Of a stretch of 64,000 nucleotides of DNA, positions 55,807-64,000 are shown piece by piece. The notes beneath the pieces were generated by a model, which was not told the DNA's origin, ran no database searches, and was given only the letters and a program-made list of their open reading frames with translations. Made by a program: the position numbers and the translations under genes. Every line of letters begins with the position of its first letter. Position 1 is the stretch's first letter. Source of the stretch: Telmatactis stephensoni (lineage: Eukaryota > Cnidaria > Anthozoa > Actiniaria > Isophelliidae). The stretch spans positions 434,001 to 498,000 of the forward strand of contig JALIZF010001785.1 of NCBI GenBank assembly GCA_029948255.1, in the 5' to 3' direction.

Positions 55807-56550
55807 CTTGCAGATAGTTTGTGGATGGTTTCCTGGTACTAATCAAAATGCTTTCGTCGCTATGTGGGGCTTGTTTAGTTGCCAAATGTAACTATATAGG
55901 GAGTAAATAGGTTTTCAGCATGAAACGAACAAGGTCAGAATAGTAATTTAAGAATCATCTTTTTTTGATAAACACGAAGTGAAATGATACAATGGCTGTT
56001 CCAAAATAAAATCATCTTATTAAATAGCTAGTACATGCTTTTATTTTCAGTGTTCTGGGTAGTTAGTCTTCAAGGACTAAGTTTGGGGCGACTAATTACT
56101 ATACAAGGAGGTAAAAAGGGAGGTATTTATGATACATTCCACTAAAGCTAAAACAGATGGGAAGAAGACTTGGCCAGCAGGGACGTTTCCAATTACTGGC
56201 CCAGAAAGATGACCCATGCATGGATACTTTACAATTCGTTTTGGAGCGGACGGTATAAATTTGGTAAAATATTCTGATGCAACCTACAACCTAGTATTTA
56301 GTGCAAGCAACCTTAGAAGTGAAATAAACTAAAATCTAAGAAGATCTAAGGTGAATTTGTTACAATATCCCTTCAAGGATATATCTTGTAACTAGGGAGG
56401 AGCGTCTACAATAGGCTTAGAGAAAGGGCAAAACGTCCATTTGTCTTAATGTTATGATAAGGCCAAACTAAAAGTAGTCTGTAACCTCGCTTCAGCTGGT
56501 CTCCAGCAGTGCCCTGTTCTCCCGCGGTCTTCTGTTTTCCGGATAATCCA

Positions 56551-56786
56551 AAGGTGCTGTTACACGGGTCGACTTGCAACAACGATGTTCCGCGCAACAC
56601 TTGTAGTCAAATTGATGACTTGGCGTTTTCAAAATCTATATCAAACATTTGCAACTTGTTCATTATAATAAGCAAAAATATTGCTAAAAATGGTTGTGTT
56701 TTGTATTTTCCACGGCATGAACTTTACGTGCAACATTTGTTGCGCGGAAAATCGTTGTTGCGAATCGACCCGTGTAACATCACCTT
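56551..56786. mobile_element. Foldback MITE, AAGGTGCTGTTACACGGGTC ends
   Basis: The left end is matched by GACCCGTGTAACATCACCTT at 56767-56786. Inner arms share GCAACAACGAT and CCGCGCAACA. Related to the element at 7055-7260. Confidence 0.7.
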
Positions 56787-56929
56787 GAGCTCGAAATTGC
56801 ATGAAGTTGACAAATACAATTGAATTTACAGCTGTATTTCTGCCTTTATTCATTCCAGCCTACAAAACTTAGTTTTGTATACGTAAGATAAGGAATCAGC
56901 ATTTTTATTATCTCTCCGTTCCAACTTTT

Positions 56930-57215
56930 TGGGGCATCAGTGTCTCACCGCTGTGGTCCAAAGGGTTGGGTCACTGGTTCGAGCCTGCGGATGCCACATG
57001 TGAGTAGAGTTTGTTAGATGTGTTGTTCTCTCCCTTGCCACGAGGGTTTTTCTCCGGGTTCTCCGGTTTTCCTCCCTCCGTAAAAAATCAACATGTGAGC
57101 TGAGAGTTGTATGCTTAAAACAGTCAATGTAGTGGTAGTGTGTGTGAGTGGATAGTGCCCCCAATTAGTGTGAAAGCGCTAGAACGACTAGGCACTTAAA
57201 TAAAGAGAGAATTAT
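56930..57215 (+). repeat. tRNA-derived SINE
   Basis: Same block order as at 9385-9645: a tRNA-like head with GGTTCGAGCCTGCGG, GAGTTTGTTAGATG, GGTTTTTCTCCGGGTTCTCC, GGTTTTCCTCCCTCCG, GAGCTGAGAGTTGTATGC, ending AGGCACTTAAATAAAGAGAG. This is the best preserved copy here. Confidence 0.75.
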
Positions 57216-57412
57216 TATTTTATACCATTTCAAAAAGGAGTTCTTTGTCAGCACTTTTACCGCAACGATATCGTTTTCATAATTTTTTTTCAATTGTTGC
57301 CTAAAGAAGACATTTTCACTGAAAACAACTCAGTTACGCCTTTGTGAGGATAACCTTACTCTCGTAATATGAAACTTTTGAAAACTCTCTGTGGTCAGCA
57401 TGCAGGGCAAAA

Positions 57413-58441
57413 TCACTCGCCAAATCTCACTTGCCATATTGTGTCACATGGTTTGTTATGAAGTCTCCCGCCAAATACAAATATCTTTTCACTTGAAATA
57501 CACATGGTATGTCCAACAAGTTTAGGAATATGGTCGCTTACTGGTACAGAATACCAGCTCATCTTATTAGTATCCAGGACGTAAGTTTCGTTGGTGACAT
57601 TTTCCCTTACTCCACTCCACTTTTCTCCACCGTAGAACAACAGATATCTGTCACTCATCTCTACACAATGACAATGCTGTCGTCCTTCAGGTTCGTCACA
57701 AACAGCACAGTTTTCCAGAAGTTTTACAATCTTAGAATTTGAGATACTTTGGATAGTTCCTTCTTTATGGTGCCATCTGCCTAACAACTCGTATCCTCCA
57801 CTTTTACGGACCTCCAAAAACTAATAAATAATAATCTTTACTAGTTCGTACACGAATAAGGTTAGCAGTGTGGCCTGATCGAGATGCAGTGTGGAACTGG
57901 GGCCTCGGTATATCTTCCTGTTTCAATGTCCAAATAAAAAGCTCCCTGAAAATCGTCTTTGGGTGTGGATACCCACCCTCTCTGCCTACTATAAGGATAT
58001 CTTTAGTTGATATTAGACACGATGTGTGAGAGCTCAACCCCACTGGGAACATCCCCACTTTCTGGAATGTGTCGCCATGTTGAGTTTGTGGTGTCAAAAC
58101 AGTAAAGTTCAGCAACTCTTTTCTTGCCATTCCAGCCACCTACAATGATAATATAGCGCTCTTTTATAACAGTGGCTGTATGGTGACTTAAAAATGGAGC
58201 TGTGCATATCACTCCTTTGGGAAAACTCCTGGAGACTTGTGGTGCACTTGGAGAACGATGTCCGTCATCTATTTGGAACCAAGAACCAGTGTCAATGTCG
58301 TAGCGATACATGTCGCTCAAGACAGTTTTATCTTCACCGATTCCACCAAAAACAAAGAGCGAGTTTCCAACAGCTGAGCAAGAATGATATGCACGCTTCG
58401 AAGGCGGTCTTCCATGGGTTCCCTATTGCAGAAAACTCCAT
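57413..58441 (-). CDS. KLHDC9: KLHDC9-like kelch-repeat protein, apparently intronless, three frame breaks
   Basis: Kelch motifs on the minus strand in order: GNSLFVFGG, YIIIVGGWNGKKRVAELY, GLSSHTSCLISTKDILIVGR, HTASRSGHTANL, YYLLVFGG, YLLFYGGEKWSGVREN, IFVFGGRLHNKP. GLSSHTxxxIS, VxGREGG and HTASRSGH are typical of KLHDC9. Continuous length of about 343 codons matches the family (about 350). The frame changes three times, each explained by one surplus base: plus-strand GGG 58416-58418, CCCC 58038-58041, GG 57808-57809. The likely start is ATG at 58441 (MEFSAIG). Alternatives are an assembly-damaged gene or a retrocopy that is decaying. KLHDC9 function is poorly known; it was linked to cyclin A1 binding. 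Confidence 0.75.
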
Positions 58442-58841
58442 AAAAGGTTTTGTTTGCCCAGAAAACGTCAAGAACTCTCCGCCATCTTGGATTGGATCAC
58501 AGAAAACCCGCGGGAATTACCACAGGAATCCCGATAAAATTCAATCTACTTTTTAAAAGTTTTTGAAATCATATTGGTTTTATGGTAAAATTCGCTTTCA
58601 TGACTTTTTTTGCATCAATACAACAAACGTAAAAGACTAGATGACTTTCATTTATTGCAAAATTCGAAGATAGGATATCGTCAAAATATTCTGCGCTTGG
58701 GTATCCTGTGGTACGCGGGAAACCAGGCCAAGCAAAGGAGCAACAAACAAACATGGGGAGCAACGGGCCATTTGACTCAAGAACAGTTCAAAACTCTTTC
58801 ATTTTCCGTAAACTTGTCTCAGTGTAGGTATTATTCACATA
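58442..58841. promoter_or_regulatory. Divergent promoter region, KLHDC9-like / unnamed gene
   Basis: About 400 bp separate the two head-to-head starts. CTCTCCGCCATCTTGGATT at 58475-58493 contains a YY1-type core in minus orientation and is identical, over 19 bases, to the complement of 10817-10835 in the COX6B/LENG8 promoter. Promoter role inferred from position. Confidence 0.55.
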
Positions 58842-61800
58842 ATGGAGCCTTCAAGAAGCACATCTCCAGTTGTTCGTATGATAGCTGAAGGAGAAAGAAT
58901 TGTCGAACCTCGTATCCTTGTCCGTTGCTAAGATCAAGTTTTACGTAATAATTGACATTTAGAAATAATTAACTTATTAAAATAACTGCTTAGAATACAT
59001 TTTTGATAAGCAATTACAATGTATCCAGTGTATACAGGTAAGATAAAAATACCAGGGCAAGATAGAGTTAAACATTTGAGCGCTTTTGTCGGTAAAATGA
59101 CAAAATCTCCACGTCTAAGCTTAAAAACCTTATAAAGTGGAGGATAGATTGAAATGTATATAACTTAAGCTTAAACCTGGATTTCGGTCCTCAGTCCATT
59201 CATAGTTTGAGAAATTCCAAATGTTATAGCTTTTCAAAATTAAACCTGTGATCCTCAAATTTATGAGAGAGGAGGGGAAGACAGCTCATCACAACTCTGT
59301 TGCTTTGGCCATAAGCTTTTAAGGTAGCTCGGTCTAGTTTTTTTCACGGTCAACTAGCGACGTTTAAACAGCCGTAGCTCCCGCTCCAGTGCGTCTTTTG
59401 CCAAGATCTTTTCACACTTGTCTAGATATAGAATGAAGTTTTTAAAAAAGTATATTTTATTGAAATCCGTTTTATTTTAGTGAAGGAATCATTATGTCGT
59501 CTTCTTTACTTAAAGCTCATTTTCGAGAAAAATCGGTCTAAACTTTTAGAACCACATATCCTACAGTAAAGTTGTTACTTAGGTCTACATTCTGAGGAAG
59601 TGTCAAACAAATCCTACTCATAGTTTTTGAATAAAAACGGTTTTATTTTTTTGTATACAAAAATTCATATGTTTTGTACTATTTACGATAACAACCCACT
59701 CTGACAGGATACAACAAAATCCTTGCTCCCAGTTATTGCCAAGACTTAATTCTACACTTTCTGAGATTTTCAATAGATTCGGCCAAGGCAATGATTTTTA
59801 AGAGTGGTACAAGTCATGTAATATTTTTGTTCATTTTCTCGCAAAACCTGAAATTTTTGCTTCTGAACGCGCTAATTAAAAAATCGTCGATGAATTTTCT
59901 TTTAATTTCCGCTATTAATTATTCAGAATATGTCCAATTATGGTTCCAAGTTGGTAATCGAAAGAATACCTCTAAGGTGCTCAAATAAAATTTCAAACTT
60001 AGGTATATTTGCATTTGCTTCTGCCGCGGTTGTTTTGCTAAAGCAGTGTTGATTTCGCCGTGTAGTTTGAGTCACACATATTTGCATGCTTTTTCTGTTG
60101 TCACATTACGCACGTGCTGATCGACTGTGCGGAAATATTCAATTCGACGACAGGCTCACAATTAAATTACGTTAAAGCAGACTTGATATAGCAAACTCGA
60201 TCGAATGCACAGAATCACGAAAAAAATGTATTACTTTTGCTTGGCGTAAAAGTTGCATTCTTTGAATTTGTAGGAGCGTTCGAATTGATTATTTCCGCAC
60301 GATCAGCACGTGCGTAATGTGACAACAGAAAAAGCATGCAAATATGTGTGACTCAAACTACACGGCGAAATCAACACTGCTTTAGCAAAACAACTGCGGC
60401 AGAAGCAAATGCAAATATACCTAAGTTTGAAATTTTATTTGAGCACCTTAGAGGTATTCTTTCGATTACCAACTTGGAACCATAATTGGACATATTCTGA
60501 ATAATTAATAGCGGAAATTAAAAGAAAATTCATCGACGATTTTTTAATTAGCGCGTTCAGAAGCAAAAATTTCAGGTTTTGAGAGAAAATGAACAAAAAT
60601 ATTACATGACTTGTACCACTCTTAAAAATTATTGCCTTGGCCGAATCTATTGAAAATCTCAGAAAGTGTAGAATTAAGTCTTGGCAATAACTGGGAGCAA
60701 GGATTTTGTTGTATCTTGTCAGAGTGGGTTGTTATCGTAAATAGTACAAAACATATGAATTTTTGTATACAAAAAAATAAAACCGTTTTTATTCAAAAAC
60801 TATGAGTAGGATTTGTTTGACACTTCCTCAGAATGTAGACCTAAGTAACAACTTTACTGTAGGATATGTGGTTCTAAAAGTTTAGACCGATTTTTCTCGA
60901 AAATGAGCTTTAAGTAAAGAAGACGACATAATGATTCCTTCACTAAAATAAAACGGATTTCAATAAAATATACTTTTTTAAAAACTTCATTCTATATCTA
61001 GACAAGTGTGAAAAGATCTTGGCAAAAGACGCACTGGAGCGGGAGCTACGGCTGTTTAAACGTCGCTAGTTGACTGTGAAAAAAACTAGACCGAGCTACC
61101 TTAAGACCCTGGCTAAACGAGGAAACAATTGTTTCCAGAAACATGTTTCCATAAAATGGTTCCTGGGTGGCTAAACTGTGAGGAAACATGTTTCTACAAC
61201 TACAAGTGTTGCACACACACACACGGATTTGTGATAACAAAAGATCAACAAAATTTCAAATTTTTCCTGATTAGATTTTCAGTAGTTCATTTAAAATGAC
61301 TTTCCTTTACATTTGTCTTGGCTCTTTTGGCTTAATTGGCTTTGTCTGGATGAAAGCGTCCTTGGAGACCCAGAGCATCAGGGAAGAGGGAGGGGAGCAG
61401 AGGGGAAAGGAAAGAGGGGAAAAGGACGTCCTGCATGGGCTTTTGACTACCCCTAACTTGTCTTAAGTACTCTTGAATAACATGTTTCCTTTAGTCATGG
61501 CTAAACAAGAAAACATTGCTCTCATGTATCCAGAAACATGAAATGTTTCAATGTGAGATGTTTCAGAAACATTTTTGTGTCTCAGCAACAAAATTTCCTG
61601 AGGAACAAACCAGGAGTTCTATTAAGCATTTACAAAACATGTGAGGGAGTGATGTTTCTGGAAACATGTTTCATTGTTTAGCTAGGGCCTTAATAGTATA
61701 GAAAAGGTGATAAATTACTTGCTGGGTTATATGTCTTTAACTTGTTATAAGTTGAACGTCACACATCATTTCATCAAGGTGGTACCATTGATGACATAAC

Positions 61801-62320
61801 GCGACATATCAGTGAGTTAGACACATCACTCCATGATAGCAATCAACAAACCCAGTTAGTTGTAGATAAGTACTTGAAGGAAAAAGGCTTACAGTATGAA
61901 GAAGAGGAAGAGGAGTTTGGATATGGAAAACTTATGATTGATTATAAGCCACCAAAACCTGTGTCAAGAGGAGTTATAACAGATAAAGGTAGTAATAACT
62001 ATTAGTATAATTATTATATTAAACTTCTACTTTGAGATTTGTTTATTACACCCATTTTCAAAATTACGTAACCTGAGTGGTGATCACTGTCTTGTCTTGG
62101 TGTTTGACTGTCGATCAAATATGTAGTGGGTGGAATTGTCAAAATCTTGGCTTTCTAAACTCTTGTTACAGAAACAAAGCAAACTTGAATAATAATGAAA
62201 ACTTTATTTTTATGTTTTGTTACATGTACGTGCAATTGTAAATCTCTCTACTTATAGGTGAAATACAATTGGCTACTTGATTAACAATATTATCATAAAC
62301 TAGATACATTCAACATTTAC

Positions 62321-62374
<54 letters not shown>

Positions 62375-63829
62375 TATAATATATAATAGGAAATTGCCCA
62401 GATTATCGTAATCCGCAGTTTCACTACGAACAACACTTGTAAACAAAGTGAAAGTTTGAAATAAACACAATAATAATAATAATAATAATAATAACTTTAT
62501 TTAAGGAAGGTAGGCTATTCAGCCAGAGGCTGGTTTACAAAGTGCCTTCAAAACTTGATTTATTCTTAACCTGATTTTGTTTGGGGAAGTGAGTTTGGTG
62601 TCTGTAACTTGAGTTTTGCTGTCAAAGGTTTGTTTGTTTGGCTGCCAAATGTTTTAATTGAGGCCAACATTGAGGAGGATTGGGGAGGCACGTATGCATA
62701 GTACTGACATTCTGCTGTTGTATGGGTGGTATCACTAGTACATGTATGGCTTTCGGTCTCATTATATGCAATGCAGTGCTCATCGTACATTAATGTACAA
62801 TGTATTTTACAGAACAAGAAGCAAAAGAAGTCAAGAAATTTGCTGGGATGTTTTCAGTAAGAGCAGGTATTAAAAGGAGATATTTTGTGCTTATTATTTA
62901 TCATTATCTAAAACAAGTATTCTATATATAATATTTAAGCAATGTGAAATATGCGTTCTTGTTTCTGTATTGTGATATAGACATGATGGTAGATGTAGAC
63001 TACAAGAAAAGTAAGCTTAAGGATATGCGTTGTAGCCAAGTGTTTCTCTTGCTTTTTGAGGGTTCTACATCTTCCAGAGTGTTTCTATCACAGTTCAGAG
63101 ACATACTGTAAGGCAGCAAACATTTTATTTCATTTGCTTTGATTTATAAAGTATTTTCAAGGTTTTTGTTCATGCCATGTCTCCGTTGTCTGATATAAAC
63201 AAGGCAACCAGTCAATCAGCACCTGCATTATATCAAATATTTTGTGATTTATTTTTATTAGCACTGCAGCCTTCTAGCCAAGGCCCCTTTGAGAAAAATG
63301 TGGCATTAAAGTGGAAGATTAACTCTGATAATAAGGTACACCAAGTAATAGCAGTATCTATAGACATGTACTTATTTGGCATAGTAAATTGAATTATAAT
63401 ACACTATACAAAATTACTCGATTCTGATTGGACGAGAGGAGCACAATTAAATCGTTAATTGTACTCTGCAGAGTACCTATTAAGTCGCTATGGCAACGAC
63501 AATCGTTAATTGAAATTTTGTATGGTGTATTATAAATAAAAAATCGCACGATCTTCTCGTACAATTCAGAATTAATAGTTACTCGTAATGTTTTGAAAAC
63601 TCTCAAATAGGGCTCGCCTAAAGGCTCATCCTATTTTGAGAACTTTCAAAACATTACTCGTACGTATTAATTCCGAATTGTACTCAAGATCGTGCGATTT
63701 CCTATACTTATTTCTAGGTATTAGATAAGTATGATTTTTTGTATTATTAATAGAAGAAATTAGCTGAAAAGAATAAAGGAATGAAACCCATGCTTGTTGA
63801 GGTAAGTCAATATATTTTCTGAAAAAGTA
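58842..63829 (+). CDS. Unrecognised multi-exon gene, 5' part
   Basis: Exons 58842-58911, 61779-61988, 62813-62866 and 62981-63107 join in phase and read MEPSRSTSPVVRMIAEGERI, then DDITRHISELDTSLHDSN, an acidic stretch (QYEEEEEEFGYGKLMIDY), EQEAKEVKKFAGMFSVRA and MRCSQVFLLLFEGSTSSRVF. Two more probable exons are about 63267-63335 (QPSSQGPFEKNVALKWKIN) and about 63755-63802 (KKLAEKNKGMKPMLVE, donor GAG|GTAAGT), but the first of these does not take over the phase left at 63107. No domain recognised; mostly helical and charged, soluble. The gene continues beyond the window. The first intron (58912-61778) is filled by two TTAA elements. Confidence 0.7.
59323..61100. mobile_element. 1.78-kb palindromic TTAA element
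   Basis: Begins GGTAGCTCGGTCTAG and ends in its complement. The arms are about 828 bp each (59323-60149 and 60278-61100) and differ at only a few positions by eye (for example CACGGTCAAC versus CACAGTCAAC). A spacer of roughly 130 bp separates them. TTAA flanks both ends (59319-59322 and 61101-61104), the target of piggyBac- and Kolobok-type transposons. No transposase ORF; the longest ORFs are arm translations. Confidence 0.85.
61105..61689. mobile_element. 585-bp TTAA element abutting the palindrome
   Basis: The left end GACCCTGGCTAAAC and right end GTTTAGCTAGGGCC are inverted, with repeated GAAACATGTTTCC-like motifs inside and a (CA)n run near 61213. TTAA precedes (61101-61104, shared with the neighbouring palindrome) and follows (61690-61693). 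Confidence 0.7.
62318..62500. repeat. AAT microsatellites
   Basis: Two (AAT)n/(ATA)n tracts (about 62318-62372 and 62467-62495) lie within an intron of the unnamed gene. Confidence 0.9.
63393..63710. mobile_element. Two adjacent foldback sequences
   Basis: AATTATAATACACTATACAA and TTGTATGGTGTATTATAA form one inverted repeat (63393-63535). AATCGCACGATCTTCTCGTA and the reverse of its relative ending at about 63706 form another (63541-63706) around CTCAAATAGG...CCTATTTTGAG. They may be one composite element. Confidence 0.6.
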
Positions 63830-63837
63830 CACATGTA

Positions 63838-64000
63838 TCAAGGGTGGCCGAGCAGCGAGAGCACCAGTTGTCACTGGTCCAGATCCTGGGTTGGATTTCC
63901 AAATGGGACATCACTGTATATGGCTTGAGTTATGTTTCCTCCCTTGGTTCAAGGGTTTTTCTCCAGGTCCTCTGGTTTTCCTCCCTCGATAAAAGAGAAC
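63838..64000 (+). repeat. tRNA-derived SINE, cut by the window end
   Basis: The head AGGGTGGCCGAGCAGCGAGA resembles a serine-tRNA A-box region. The body has TTCAAGGGTTTTTCTCCAGG and GGTTTTCCTCCCTCG as in the copies at 9385 and 56930. A shorter head-only relative lies at about 50026-50110. Confidence 0.65.

Larger units (their letters stand above)
55807..57412. other. Intergenic spacer
   Basis: Upstream of the collagen-like gene on the minus strand and downstream of the KLHDC9-like gene. It contains the foldback element at 56551-56786 and a SINE at 56930-57215. Nothing else supportable; the promoter of the collagen-like gene must lie just above 55806 but shows no diagnostic motif. Confidence 0.55.

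Overview
The window is a stretch of nuclear genome from an invertebrate animal. An anthozoan cnidarian, most likely a stony coral or close relative, is the best inference. It has AT-rich DNA, GT-AG introns, tRNA-derived SINEs, very many short inverted-repeat transposons, and a collagen/Ig/fibrinogen-like gene of a kind I associate with anthozoans. There is no sign of bacterial, viral or plasmid organisation. Family assignments come from recognising protein motifs in the sequence; no search was run.

Layout. 1-6.4 kb: three intronless ankyrin-repeat genes of ANKRD34 type (+, -, +), the first cut by the window start. 6.4-9.1 kb: intergenic, packed with foldback elements. 9.1-10.8 kb (-): COX6B, divergent from 11.0-18.1 kb (+): a LENG8 homologue that I could splice fully in phase from 15 exons (800 codons). 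20.8-50.6 kb (+): a KATNIP (KIAA0556) homologue, about 50 exons, convergent with 50.7-55.8 kb (-): a three-exon type II membrane protein (collagen, three Ig domains, fibrinogen-like domain) and, downstream of it, a decayed copy of its last exon. 57.4-58.4 kb (-): a KLHDC9-like kelch gene, head-to-head with 58.8 kb onward (+): the 5' part of an unrecognised multi-exon gene that runs out of the window.

The introns and spacers carry most of the unusual material. The last large KATNIP intron holds a 3.5 kb inverted-repeat element built round about 2.3 kb of a 9-bp minisatellite with higher-order structure. The 58.9-61.8 kb intron holds a 1.78 kb near-perfect palindrome with TTAA target sites that abuts a second TTAA element across a shared TTAA. 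Several small palindromes have 8- or 9-bp target duplications that can be read directly. One 513-bp member carries a short ORF resembling the N-terminus of a RecQ-like helicase, broken off before the Walker A motif.

KATNIP and the KLHDC9-like gene together show eight single-base frame breaks, every one explained by one surplus base in a short homopolymer run. Residual assembly error is the most economical explanation, but it should be checked before either gene is called broken. KATNIP is known in other animals as a protein of the ciliary base that binds katanin and microtubules; COX6B is a mitochondrial complex IV subunit; LENG8 belongs to the SAC3/Thp3 family of mRNA-export-related proteins. 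Apart from head-to-head promoters I see no functional coupling among the genes.
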